Source: Istiophorus platypterus | Taxonomy: Eukaryota > Chordata > Actinopteri > Istiophoriformes > Istiophoridae | DNA: 64,000 nt | Assembly: GCA_016859345.1 (NCBI GenBank) | Contig: CM029124.1 | Location: forward strand, 18,292,480-18,356,479 | Direction: 5' to 3' | In this document: piece by piece, positions 12,801-27,600 of the stretch | Layout: each line of letters begins with the position of its first letter | How positions within the stretch are numbered: the first letter of the stretch is position 1 | Notes under the pieces: model-generated | Database searches by the model: none | What the model was told of the DNA's origin: nothing | The model's input: only the letters and a program-made list of their open reading frames with translations | Translations under genes and position numbers: made by a program

Positions 12801-14584
12801 CACACAGCTGTTTAAGATCATATTCATTCAGAATATTTAGCAAGGCTGCCGTTAATATCATTTTTCAAAAACATACGCTAGACTTAATCTTCTGTAGGCA
12901 GATTTAATCTAAAAATTCCCCGCCCACCAGTTATTTATCAAAGTACACTTTTGTTTATCTGTTAGGAAATGCACAGGTTTAACAAACACAAAAACAGAAT
13001 AAATGTAAAATACAATTCACTAAGGGATCATCTACAGGTTTTAATTTTAGTGATTTGATAAAAACATAGCATTTCCAGAAACATTCCACCATTCTCTCTG
13101 CACACTGCAAAGTTATTCTGATGCAGTTATCTTAGAAACTGTGAACAGCATTTGCTTCCTACATAAATCTGTCAAATCTGAAGCACAAGCAAAACAAAGA
13201 TAATGAAAATGTGATTGTGAAAGAGTGATTGATTATGATTTCACAGGACTGTCTGTCTCTCATGGCAAAACAAGCAGATGTGCTTTCAGAACAGGGATTT
13301 TATATAGACCTTCATCTCTTCTTGTCACAGAAAACCATTTGAAAAATGCTTTTCTCTTTTAATTACAGGGATGATGGAGTCTCCCCATGGGTGTGTGTCC
13401 CTAAAAAACCAAACACTCCCATCCTAATTGCTGAAGGGAAGATTGGGTGAGGTTAGAAAAAAAAAAAAATCTGCAAATTTGAGCTGTCAGACAATGTCAG
13501 CGAGAGTTGAGCCATTAATCAAAATGCTCCTCTCATTATCATTAGTGAGAAACGCTGACTGTCCATGACTCTACAGCCCTACTGGAGCTTTCTCTTGCAA
13601 CAAAGCCACATTAATACAAAGAGAGTCTCCTCTCCAGAAGAATCAGCAGAGAAAAACATCAACCCTGGTGAAACAAAAAACAGTATGTCAGCATTTCTTT
13701 ATGCTAATCACTGCAAATATGAGAGCAAATGTCAAACTAATTTACCCCAGCTGCATGGAAAAATGGGAAAAATGAGAAAAATAAACTACTCCTCTGTTGT
13801 GATTTCATCCATTTTTGAGGAGCACCTGCTTCTCTGTATCACTAACCAAACCACAATAGCCCTAATTCAATGGCAATAGAAGGTCTGCAAGTTTTGTCTG
13901 TTAGTATTCAGGTAAAATAAGAAAACAAAGGGGAATTACCTCCGGGGGGTGCCGTCTTCATGAGGCTGGATTATGACCACTCTGACAGTAACGGAAGTGC
14001 GCAGTAGGTCGATCATTTGCTCATGGGTGAGGGTAGCGACAGCGACCTTGCAGATCTCCACCAGTCGGCTGCCCTGCCTCAGCCCTGCCTTCCAGGCGAA
14101 GCCAAAGGGCTCCACGTCGGCCACGATGCCCTCAAAGTTGACATGGAAACCAAGCTGCCCCAGGCCGTTCCGACGCAAAGTCATCTCTGACGTCTCACAA
14201 CCTCTGGTCACGATCTGGAACCAAAGTGAAATTGTTTTTTTTTTCCATTATCAAAAATAAAAGTACATCAATTTTGTCTTGATTTCACTGATTCAGACAT
14301 AAAGACAGCAAGACTTTAGTTACACTTAGGTGGAAAACAAAGAGCAATACACGAAGTGCAGAGAAAGCAGTAGACTGCACGCAATCACACTGAGAAATCA
14401 GAAAGCAGGTATGAGATGGGCAGAGAAACTGGAAGACTGGAAGTTGATTGATCTTAATATCCTTTAATAAGAGCTTTCTAAGCTAATACAATATATCTAA
14501 ACATTAGCCTTCAACAATATGCATCTTTTCAAAGTTATGTGTGTGGGTTCTAATACAAAAGCAACACACACACACAGACACACA

Positions 14585-14622
<38 letters not shown>

Positions 14623-17600
14623 AAAATATTATCATAACGTTTGAAGCAGAGTAAAAATTGTCTCCTTAGGCAGAAGTGCACAAGCATATTTGTCTTGCTT
14701 TTTCAAAGAACCCTCCAAAATGGAAGTTGATAGGTTGGTACATCACAGAACTAGCCGATTCAGGCTGAGAGCTGCACAGAGACAGATAAAAACACACATG
14801 CTCTGCACAAGTAAATACACACCTGTCTCTATGGACACTAACTACAGTAGTTCTGTGGGTGCTGCATGGGGAATTAGGATCTAATTGGCCCCTGGTACAA
14901 GAACTTGTCCATGGAACTGAGTCTATAAGTCAGAGTTAATGACTAGGAAGGAGTTTGGAGAACAACGTTTAGACAGGAACCCATGATATGGCAGCTGGTG
15001 AAAACACTTTCGTATCCCATGTGAAAAAATGGTCTCCTTCACATTTTTCTCATAATTCTGCATTAAGAGTCTTGGAACTTCACCCATGGATACTTGGTGG
15101 ACAGTCTCTAGTGACCAGTGATGTGCTTGGATTAAACCTAAAGAAGGTTGTTGTCCAATCATGTACTTGCACGCAAACTAAGTTGCTCACTTTGTTCACT
15201 TATAGCCTGGCCTAATCCTCTGCTTTTATGTAATTCAGGTTCAGCTGAAGTTCAGACATCCATTTTGCTTCAGCAGTGACATTTCAGTGAAAAATACAAC
15301 CACCAGGGTAAGAAGAGTTAAAAACACGCAACTGGCGGCAATCTATGTTCACCTTGATGAAATTAAGTGACTGAGCTTATACTATATATAGGCTAGACTG
15401 CAGTGCAGGCACACAGTAGGACTGGAGAGTTTCCTTTTTTTTTTCTTGTGACAACCACTGGAAAAAAACCAAAAACAGAAAAAACTTGCACTGCATCCAA
15501 TGAGCTTTAATCACCCACCAGATTAGTCTTGGTTCAGTTGTCAGTGACTGCCTCCATTTGCCTCAGAGTGGCAGCTGGCTTCAGGGACACATTAACTCAG
15601 AATATGACCTGTCAACACGCCACCAAATTCTCACACTGGCAGAAATCCCACCCCACTGTGTGAGAAGGGACCTTAGATAACCATGATGGACCATCGTTCA
15701 TTGAATGCTAATAAGACACAATCCTAAAACTTAATAGAATTTGGGAAAGAACTCACCCTGTAATTAGTTAAATCACAGCCCCGATTTGCAATAAATACTG
15801 ACTGAAAATTTCAGTTTTCAAACAGAGACAAAACTAAAGGAGAACTTTCAGTTAGATGACCCACAAACTAAACAATCATTCTGCATAAAAGACGAAAAGG
15901 CAAAAGGAATTGAAACTGTAAATTCCAAAAGCTCTCCTGGGACAAAGTGTGGAAGTAAATGGCCTGTGTATGAGGATGACATTAGCCTGGCTATTAGGGA
16001 CCATGGATCAAACTGCCCTTTGTCAGAAATTCATTAGGCCTAAATAATGGTGTTCTAAATGCCTTCATCAGAGACAATCACATAATTAATGTGCCCCCCC
16101 CCCGAATGGCCGAATTGAACAGAATACTCATAGGTGGGATTTGTGTGGTCTGTAAAGATATTTTGATGGGATGGTGACGTGTGTGGTTGTCCTGCTGACC
16201 CAAGTAATTCCACACAGAGCCTAATCATGGGCTCTAACGACTGGTGACATAAAACTACAACACTGCCCTAAAGAAACAAACACTGTCAGCTTCAAATCTC
16301 TTGTCAAGTGGTGGCGCTGGCACTAATCCTCAGTGAGAGGGCTTAGTCAGAAGTAGCTCTGACACTGCTGAAACTGTCTGTCCCAGTAGGTTTCACAGAC
16401 ATGACATAACTTTGTCAAAATCTAAAGATATGACAGTACCATCATTTTGCTTAGTAGGGGAAGAGCGGAGCAAGTCATCAGGGTCAGCAGTTATCATAAA
16501 ACCCCAAAACAGTACCAATTATTCATTACATCTATTAGAAGAAAAAATATCAACAGCAATTTTTAAGATCTTTTTATCATTCAAGTCGTTTGTTTGTTGT
16601 TGATTCGAAAATCTCCTTAGTACGATTTAATGGTAACAAACTATTCACAAGGGTACTGTATGTAGTAAACGTTTATAAAGTATTCACTTTCACTATAGCT
16701 TGTCCTCATTTTATTTTGCTAATTTGCCTCATCTATCACTCATTCCTAGAGCACATACTGTCATTTTATTTTATTCGTAGCCCTGCTGATGTATAGGGTA
16801 CTTGAGGAAATGCATGCACATACACACACATGCACTCACTACATGGAGGACATGGTCTGTACTTTTTTCGGGAAATAAAAAAAAAACAAACAAACAAAAA
16901 AACACCAGCAAATATGGCACCCGAGCAAAAATGAGTTGTCTCATAAAAGCCGAACACGCGGCCACCCAGCTCAGCAACACCCTGGAGAGCAGGCCGTTAT
17001 CACAAAGCTTTTAGCTGTGCTCTCACACTGGACTCCTCTGTGTGTTACAGTTGGCAATCTGTTCATTCTGGTTTTCATTACATCACAGGTCTGGCAGCCT
17101 GTAAATCCCACCAATGAAACATGATTCAAGTCAACCTCTGGGACATTTGGGAAAACACAGACACCTTTGGGACAAACTATGCACGGTCAGCTCATACCAA
17201 AATGTGCCTGCTGCTGCTGCCCCACTGTCTGTGTGAGTAACACAAATAGCCACCAACTTATTAATACTTATTCTGAGCTTCTCCGTTGAAATATCCGTCA
17301 CTAATCCCATGGGTAAGTGGACAGCAAATATGAAGGGAGATTAGCATAGAGAATGAAGAAGTGATGTCTTTTGGCTAATCACAAATGGTAATATATCCTG
17401 TTCTGTCCTTTCTTACGATGAGCGGAGTAGGGACTGAATGACATCCGTGTCTTTTTAAGATTTATTGTGCTTGATACTTCTTTGGGATCTTGTGGTTTTT
17501 GAGATGGCACAGATATGCAGCACCTTTGTGCTCATCTGCACATTTATTTTACTTACTCTTATTTTTATAAGCTCTTCTGAAAATAGTTCACTGCAAAATG

Positions 17601-20600
17601 TAATAATGAAAAAGGTGTAATCCTCAGAAGAATGAGATTATTGTTCACGTTTTTAGCATGAAATGGATTGTTACTCCTATGTCATTGGCTGCAGCGATGA
17701 TTTGCTGGCTTGGGTTTGTTGAAAATTTCGAGACTGTTGATGAGGCTGCCAAAGAGGGACTATGAGGGATAAGTAGATGAGAGTGTGCAGGCAGGCAGAA
17801 ATAAGGTCATGCATGGCTCAGGTTTGGATTTTGGGATTCAACCTCAATATTATTTCAAGGAAACAAAGCATTGCCTGATTAGAGGTTCAGTGAACAAATA
17901 ATGGAAACTAGAAAATGAAAAACGAGCCCCTGTAGCAACACAAGGAATGGAAATAAGGCATCTGATGACAGCATCTGGACAGAGAGGCCAAGTGTTTTGA
18001 CCTTTTTTTTCCTCAACTTCAAGATACCTTGGCCCACCTGACCCCCCTAATCATACAATGTCACAAAGTTGTACAGATGGCCTAGGCAGACCAACAGCAT
18101 GGGGATGAAGACCTGGACTAAGTGAGTAGCTCTCAACAGGAGTGAAGTATTCTGAGGCCAAGTGTCCTCTATTTTTAGTCTGTCAGACTGAAAAAATGTG
18201 TCTGCATTTCCTCTCCTCCCCTTCAAAACTAGGTTGGTGTCCTGCTTAAGCTGACTCCTACTGTATGTGCATCCAGACAATACAAGAATGGGCCAAAATC
18301 CCATCATCATTAACATTTCATTCCATTAACTGAACTCTGCTGCCTGGCTATGTTTTTTTTTTTATTTGGATTAAAATGGTGTGTGGTTTAATAATGGTTT
18401 ATCCTTAAGAAGAATAGGATAACATCTGTAACTGTGTGACGTTAACAGTCCGTTGTACACCTCCACTGCTTCTGCGCAATGACCCAAAGAAGGCTATAGA
18501 CAGGAGGTCTATAATCTTCTCTGAACTCTATTGATTTCACGTTACAATTTTACATTCACGTGACAATCCTGTCTCTTTATAATCCAAAGAGGACAAGGTG
18601 GACAAGAGTAGAGTAGAAGACTGGGAAGCAAGTGCATTTTGGAAACTTCTGTGAGCCATACTCTTACAATTTTGTTGAAAAAAGGCAGAAAATGAAGCAC
18701 AAGCAAAAAAAAATAAAATTGCGGGAGCACAGTGTAGAGTTGAAGCACATGAGACTTGACAAGATGCATATAGGTTAAGCAAGAAACAGCTCTGTTGACA
18801 TATAATGAAAATAGAAGAACAAGGTTTGTGGTAAGTAGTAAAGCTATAATGGCAGGAACAATATTTGTAGAATGTATTGTTTCACCACAGAGAGACCACA
18901 ACTACCCTAAAGTAAAATGCCTCACTGCATCATTTCTAGCCAAGGTGGCCGTTTTCCCGTGTATGCCATGCATTTTATGTGTTAAACACAATCACAGTGC
19001 ATTTACTGGGCAATTCTGATGACAGACTATTTCATGGAAGTTACTTGTGGGTCACTTATTAGCCCAGATACACTAGCAAACTCCTTTTCAAAACAAAGAC
19101 CAGCTGTATCTTTCTAATTTACGCACTGGTACTAAGACCGCTGTGACGAGGCTTTTATACATGAAGAAAAGGCTGTTTAATCAGTGGTCAAATAAGATGC
19201 AATAGCAAGACAAAAACAAAATGTTAGACAGGCTTTTGGCCATGACCAGACCGTCAAGCCAATAATTGTGATGCCCTAACAATGGAGAGCAAAGAGAAGA
19301 CGAAAGCAAATGTTCTCTTTCATTTCCAAGAGTGACCAAACCAAACCACCCAAGCGTGCATGGGGATTCCAGCCTCACTAGACAGTAGTTTGAAATTGTG
19401 AAGCTGTCTCACTCTTTTGCTTTCTTGGTGCACAAGAGCTGCCCCGTGGCTGAACAGACAAAGGTGTCATCATTATTTGGCTAATGTTGATGCTAAAGAT
19501 ACATTTTTTTTTCACCTGTCAGTGTGCATTTGTGTCTTAGTGCCAACCATGGGTGCACCATGGCCAACTCATTAAAACTGCTAAAACTCAATTGTTTCTA
19601 CTGTAATATGCTCATTATATCGAACATAAATTGGATGTCAAACTAAGATAATACCCTTAAATACCCACACAAAGTGAAAACAGAGTAAATTACTCCCTCT
19701 GTTAGAGGTATGCAATGTTTTAAAACTGATTATCTCTCATTTGTTCTCTGAAATCTCTTTGTGAGGTATGATTTGAGACTGGTACTGAGGATTTGGCCAT
19801 GAATTATGCTACAAGGGATCAGCTAGTCTCTAATCCAGCAGACATTGAGACCTCTAAAAAGAGAGAGATTATTATACTTGAGTCTTTAAGGGTCTTACCT
19901 CTAGTCTTTGCACCATCTCCCTGATGTCTTCTCCACAGTTGTCATGAGCAGACAGCATGACACACTCCCCACGCTCATAGAAGATCTTAATGCTCATAAT
20001 CCCTGAGGTCCATCCAATGACGTCGCGACACGAGCAGTTGAAGACCACGTTTTTTGATTCCACCTCAATGAGGACGATGAACTCATTGGACATGCCGAGC
20101 AAGCAGTCCACATCCATCGACTGGCCAAAGTCCCGGGCACGGACACTCCATGTGATGGCTCCCACGCTGAACAGATGTGCATCTTTCCTGGGTTTCACCT
20201 TCTCCTTCTTCTTGGCTCCGAGGGTTATGAAGCTGAATTTTACAGCAGAGTCAATAGTAGCAGTACTAACAAAGTTCTCTGCCAGGTCTTTCAGGTACTC
20301 CTGCCGCGTACGAGTCGCCATGGCCCGGAACTTCTCTGACTTGTGTGCAGCATTTTCCCCGTTGATGACCTTGGCGAGCAGGAAGTCCCTGAAAACTGCT
20401 GACTTTGGGAAAGTTACAGACTTGGGAATAGGGGGCCCGAATGGAGGCACGTCTTTAGATCTGGACACGGCCACGCTGGAAAACAGGGGAAAAAAAAATC
20501 AATAATCAGATGTATTGGCGATATCGAGGAGAAACTATATGAAATGAAGGAGTATTGAACTGTATTTATAATGAGCAACCATTTGAAGTCTTGAAATTAT

Positions 20601-23600
20601 ATGGCTTTCAGGGCAATTATTTCTGGTGAAAAGACTGAGAGGAGCTCAGTCTAATCTAGCTCTGTTCAGCACATGCTATGTTATTAAAAAGAGTCGTCTT
20701 GACTTCAGAAACACTCAAGGAAAAAGTCGTAAGTCATAATTTCAAGGTGTCTCTGAAGATAATAACTGTATCATCACTGAACAGATCAAAGCGCTTTGTG
20801 ACTCCCGCGCATTACTATGAAGTCATGACAGTAACCACAGAAAGCAGTCAGCAGGCTATTATTATTACTCTTTCAAATCAAGTACCCTTAAAAGTTCATG
20901 TAGAATCATTTGGCATGAAAAGCCAAAGCACATCAAAAGTTAAATACATTCTCATAAGTTGTCTTGAGGATATTAGTGTGCTTCTTATCTCATGTGAAAC
21001 ATGCTACTATTGGGTGGTTTGACTCTATCATGCCAAATTCAAATATTGCATTTTTAACCTCTCATCCTCTCTGTTTTTTTGGCAGCCAGAGAATAATAAT
21101 TTTTGAGGGCCCCTTGCGGGCTTGGTGCATGCTTGTTCCATTTACCTGTAGCAGACGTTATCAGTGCAGGGGTTGTGGACTTTGACGATGACAAACACAT
21201 GTTGAAAATGGGAGCGGATGTTTTTCGGAGTGAAAGGAAGGGCCCCGGGCTCCTGAAATACTATGGTGACGATATCATTGCCAATGTGCCTCTTCCTTAA
21301 TAACTATAAGAGGGAGAAACAGAGTAAAATATAACAGAGACATACATTTCATTACATAGTTAAATAGTTCAAGAGTGCAAGGTTTTAAAAATCATATCCA
21401 ATCTTTGAAATTAAGATCAGAATGAAAAAACCTCTTGCAGGCAAAAGTGAGAATCTGTAAGTTTTACTTTATAGCTGCTAAGTAAGACAGTAGTTTTTGA
21501 GAATGATCTGCAGAAGTACATTATGTAATTGGCATCTTTCTCCCTGGTTTGAAAGTATTCGAGTCTCCATGACACATCAGTTTTAATGTAATTTCTGTGG
21601 CTTCTTTACAAGCACCACAAGCAGGAAACCAAACTTTTTACAGAGGTAGCTTGCAGGTTTACTCACTGACATAATCATAGCTCCGCATTTGGAACCTGAA
21701 ACCTCCTGTCAGGATAAGAGGATTTTTGGGTAGAAGAGATTTCTTCACCTAACCCAATTTAGGCTTTTTGGGTGAAGGAGACATATTCTCCCAAACCCAA
21801 TTTAGCCTGTATTATTGGACTGTGCAGATAGTTAACCTTATTCTCTTGCTGTTATGAAGTCTTCAGTGAGGGTCAGCTAAAGCCCGAAACAAGCAGGATT
21901 AGAGGGTACAGAGGTGAACTGGGAATGATGAAGGGATGAATGGGGCGAGCTCTGCTTGTGCCTGCTGGAAGATTACCACCAGGGATTAAATTAAACTATC
22001 CCACTTCATGAAATACAATTGGAGGCGGAGGAAAGAAAAGACAGCACCCAAGTCCTGCCAATCAGATGCACATGGAAGATTGGCTCTCTGCAGTGTTTCA
22101 CTGTGGATGCTGTCCGAGTCCAAACACTCACTTAAGGCCTCCTTCAGTCTACTGGCTTCATATCTCTGCAGGGTTGAACCCACAGGTTTTTATAATGGAC
22201 TCAAAAGGTACTTCCATACAAGCAGTGCAGACACTGAGATGAACCTCAGTAATCGCGGCTTTATCGGGCCATCGCTCACTAGTCCACCAATATATCCACT
22301 TAATTCCACTTGTTAGTGCAGACAGACACAGAGGCCTATCTAATACCACATCAGGTTTAGCCCCTGGGGATGTACTGATTAAAATCCTACTATGGGGTAG
22401 CGTTACCATAGCAATGCTCATGCTTTCAATTGATAGGTCATTACAGTGGTAAAATGAGCCCTGGGGAAGATTGGCGGGAGCCAGGATTGAAGAAATCCTA
22501 AAAGGAAGCTGCTCAGGGACTTATTACCACAATTAGACACCGGCTCACCTCATAGAAAAGCAAACATGGTGGTCCGTTGGAAGGTACAAAGTATGAAGTG
22601 TAGAGTTTACTGACCTGCTGTCTGTTGTTTGGCGTGTAAGGGAGCATGGTGGACACATGAAACATCAGCTCGTAATCCTTATAGGTTGTGTAGAGAGAGT
22701 GTGTTCCCGTGGAGTCGGCTGTAACACAGGACAGGGCAGTCAAGGTCTAGGGCCTTATTAAAAAAGGCCATTGTATTAGATGAGGTGATGATGTAATCAA
22801 ACATAAATTATGGATAAGATATATAGGCTTAAACAACATTGCAGATTCCAAGAAAGACATACGAAGCAGAGAAGAACATCTGCGCTCAGCATGAGCTAAA
22901 GTGTGTGGGCCTGCACTGTGTGAATGTTTAGTTTGTTGTGTGTGATGTGTGTTTTATCTTACTCTTGTTATCCAGCTGAGCCCTGTACTTGGTGAAGCCT
23001 TTGAGGCGCACCCTCTGGCCGAGCAGATCCAAGAACTCATCAAGTGCCGGTCCAGCACTCTCGTTGTTGTACATCTCTTCTTCTGTGCTCTGGCCTGCCT
23101 TGCAGTAAAGCACTCCCACCTTGTGCTGGAAGCTCAGCTGGAATGGGGAACATACACAGACACTCAGTGAGTAAGTATCATTTCCTGTTGCTGATATACA
23201 TCACACCCCACACTCATACATACTGTACATTGTGCGCTCAAAGCATGCGAGTGCCCGCTTTCCATCATGTCACAGCTAATGTGAAGGTGTTCATATCCCT
23301 TCTAGGAGAGAGCTGAAATTCGCTATTGTGAAGCCAGGCTATGAACTCTGAGGAGCCCAGGGCAGAGCATAAATCAGGAAAATCTAATAGCTGCTACTTA
23401 AGAGCAGCCGTAGAGCAACGAGGGATTGATTTATAGGCATACAGCAGGGTATCTCTGGTTTATTGCAGAAAACGCTATGATTTGCCTGAAACAGCATTTT
23501 AATCTTCTGTAAAAAAGACCTTCTCCAGCATTACTTTTGTTTGGATCCTCAAATGTAAACAACACTGATCTACAGAACTCCCCAATAGTAAAAGGCTTGA

Positions 23601-24611
23601 TTCAGTCAACAAAGAGTGCCTCAGTAAAGATAAATGTCTTATTCACAAAGGGAAGTATTCATAGATGAAGAAAAGCCAACCAAATCTCACAGGTTTCCAC
23701 TGCAACCATCAATGTTATGCAGAAATGACAGGTCTTATATGAACTTGTCTCATCAGGAGACAGGAAGAAAAAAAAAAACATCCAGAGTAATTCTTGTTGC
23801 ATGGTGAGAGCAAGAGCCCTCTCTACCAGCATCAATCTTTTATTTATGGCATTTATGGCTTACAGCTCCCCTGATGCCACCCAGGAAAGAGCGAAAAGAA
23901 AAGAAAAGAGAAAAAGAAGATGAAAAAAATTAGCCAACTGCATTTGGAACCTGTTGCCAAATATTCACAGCCGAGGAAAGCACCTGATCTTGACCCAGGG
24001 TCAACGTGTCAATATGGAAAGACACAAAGGGGTTTCTCTGAATTTGAAAGTCAACCAATGATCTATAAACTGACACAAATTAGAAATCCCCTGTTACAGG
24101 TTATCAGTTCACAGTGTGCTCCTGACACTGTTGTCATGGCGACTTCCTCTATCAGGCAGTCTGCTCTGCACTAAAGCTCCTGCAGTGATGGAAAGCTATT
24201 ATACCATCAAGCCCAGTGGAAATGGCATGATGTGCGATGATGTAGTCTTCTATTTTTTATCCTACATTATATGGAGCCACTTAACCTCATGCTCCCTTTA
24301 ACAGACTGGCCGATGGCAAGGACAATCACATTGCCCTTTGGAGCGAATTTGTCACGGCCTGAAAAAGTGCAAGCACATCAGGGCACATAACACATATACA
24401 GATGAGGAGTGCTGCGGAGATGAAGCTCATTGTGTAACCACCTTTGATGTCTTTTTTGGTGGCATCAGCTTCTGATAAGGTAGAGCAGCCATAAAAAATC
24501 CTATTTAACAGGTCTGTGATTAACTAAAATCTTCCATTTGCCAAAAATCTGAGCATAAATTGCTAGAAAGCAAAGATTTTGTCTTTCTCTATTTATCTTC
24601 TGCCCCAAATT

Positions 24612-24657
<46 letters not shown>

Positions 24658-27600
24658 ATCTATCTGTCCAGTGCTGCAGGGTGTTGAAAATTGTTTGCCC
24701 CTCTCCTTCTTAACAAATAAATAAATAAATAAATGCAGAGATGGAAAGATATTTGATGAGTGGGGAGAGAAATAAGGATAATGTTCCCTCTGGAGAGTGC
24801 TGAGACACACCTGAGGAATTGAGCAGTGTCCTTACACGACACAGGACATAACCATGAAATCCGTTTGCATCGCAGTGTCTCGTTGCAGCAAAAATCGAAA
24901 ATATGGCTCCAAAAACATGGCTACAATAATCATGCACCATTACACTATTATGTGTTGGTTTTTGGGGGGACAGAAGTGTTCAAATTCCACAGACACAACA
25001 TCTACAAAAGGGGAATGGGAATGATGCATCATAAATGAAGGGGGAAAAAATTCTGCTCACTACATCATTTCATGATAATCCTTAAGTTTCAATACCATGA
25101 CAGGGGACTAATTCACACAAGGGAGCCCTGCGATAAGAGCCTTGGTAGGGGGTAGATTACTCTCTTGAACTTATGGAACAAATCTCAGTTAAAACTGAAT
25201 TATACTGTTGTGTTGCGCTGAGTTTAGATCCTGATCGCATCAGGAGCGATTTATGTTTCTGCAAAGGCTCATTCTTTTGACCACTGTAAGACCACTGCAA
25301 AGCTTTAAAAGCTGGGTTGGTAATTGTTGAGCGCTGAAGTGAAATCAGCGTTCTAGGTTAGAAAGAGGGTCATTTGTTTGGCATTATTGAGAGGGAAAGA
25401 CTAGTAGCCTTTCTCGGACCTCCTCGATGTTGTCTTCATTATCGTAAAACATTATTATTTGTGGTTGTATTTGCTGAAAGCTATAGAGATACCATCAGGC
25501 TCGCCTTTATCTTGTTCACATCCCTTTTTTATTATCAAGAATTATAAATCAAAGCTGAAAATGACATTTGAAATTTTGAAACTGATGCAGCTGATATAAT
25601 GTGTTACTTTTTTAACAAGAAGTCTGTCTTTTCAGATAAAATAAATATTTACGAATTTTAGTCTTTTGATGGAAACAACAGATACGCATTTTTATATCAA
25701 AGTCTTTCTTAGAAAAATGTAACATTTGGGAAATCTATCACCTAAAATCACATCTCAGAATATGATTAACTCCCTGATGCTTTTGCCAGCGCATCTGCAC
25801 ACAGTTAACTATGATCTAAAATGTGACCTAAAACACATTCACATATGCTCTGTTCTCCTCTTACATTCAGGGCCATTGCAGCAGATTCTACAACACTGCT
25901 TTTGGGGATATTCTTTCTGCAGAACTGATCAGGAGTATATTTCTGAAGGCTGTCTTGCCCTCAGGATAAACACACTCAGAGGCTTCTGTTCACAGCGAAG
26001 TGAAGCCTTTTCACTAACAGACACTCAAATATTACAACAGAGGGCTAGAAAAAGCTTTCTACATGTGGTAGAAGAAAAAGGATGCACACAAACAATCAAA
26101 CAAAACAGGCCTGGTGGATCACTTAGTTGTAGTTCTTCCTGTCCAACGTTAGATTCCTCACATTAACACATTACAGGGGTGGTGAAATAGATTGTGGGGT
26201 GCTTGACATGTTAAACATGCATGACAAGCATGACATTAATGATTAAAGCAGGGGTGTATAAAAATACTAATGTCCAAATATAAAATCAGGCTCCACTGCA
26301 CGTTTGGTTTGAGGCCTGCGAGGAGGAGTGCCAGTTGGAAGAGCTTTAAGACCCACTTAGGCTGGGCTCTTCTCCTCTGAAAGTAGTTTCTTATATTACT
26401 TTATTGCTTTTTTCCCCCCGTGTATCGGTTTCAGTCTGTATCTGCAGACAGTCTCTCATAGCAAAGGCATGGAGAATTGTATGGTAGGTGATTGAACTCC
26501 ATGAGATCTGGCAAGAAAAACTTCCTAAAGCACTTGCTTACAAAGTTACTCTGCGATAATATGGATACACAATGACTGTCATCATCTTAAGTGCATTTAA
26601 CTTGCTTAAGAGAGGGGAGTACACTGCTCTTGATTACAAAATCTTGACATCCAAGAGGGACATGGCTGACACTTTCTATCATAAGAGCCTTTCCCCTGTC
26701 AGTTGGAAGGACGGGCACATGCTAACGAAACTAATTACAGTAATAAGCAGCCAATTCTCTGATAGTAGGACAAGTAGCACAGTACTAGCCCCCCCCCCCA
26801 CGCTCCTTTCCATTTTGTAGTTTCATTAGATGAGAAAATAAAGGCCTTAAGATCACACAATGAATCCGTCTCTGACACCTGTGAATATAGAGAGCCCATA
26901 TCACTAATAGCAATTTTCCTCAAACTGAGATAATGCAAAATGACATCCTCCACCATCCAGGCAGAATACCAAATAACCTGCTCTCAGATGGAGTAAGCCG
27001 TCCAAAGAGAGTTAGCTTGTACCTGAGCATCCTATTAGCAGGAAAAGTGTGTCGCAATAGTCAGTGCCGGCTGCAGAGAGTGTGGGGTTCATATTCATTT
27101 ATTTAAGTGGGATATTGGCTGTCTTATGCCTCTACCTGAGAGCCTGTGTTCATCTATAATAATAAACCAACATACTGTATGGAACAAAGGTTCCTACTGT
27201 CCCAAGTTAACCCCTCCCCTGGTTCCATCTATAGCTGTCGCAAATGTCAGAAACAGACAGATATACCTTAAATACAAAATATAGTCCCTAAATGTGACTA
27301 CATTGAATTGTTCCTTTCATCAAAATCATCAAAACAGTATTTATAATACTGATATATAGCAGTGATGGCTTCGAAAGACCTGGAAAAGATGTGACGAGGG
27401 AGGAGTCAATAGGTAACACTTTTCCCTTCCTTAAAGGAATTTACTTTGCTCTTTAGCCAAGCAACAGAGGACAAGACCACTCTCTTATCTAACTTTTAAA
27501 GAGGATGCTACAGTCACTGGCAAGGTTCCTTAGCTTAGCACAAACACTGTAAACGATAGGAAACAGCTAGCCCGGCTCTGTAAGAAGGTAAAAAAAAATC

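Noticed and set aside
19990..20505. 171-codon plus-strand frame
   Set aside because: It lies antisense to exon 8 of sipa1l2. The minus-strand frame is clearly the conserved protein.
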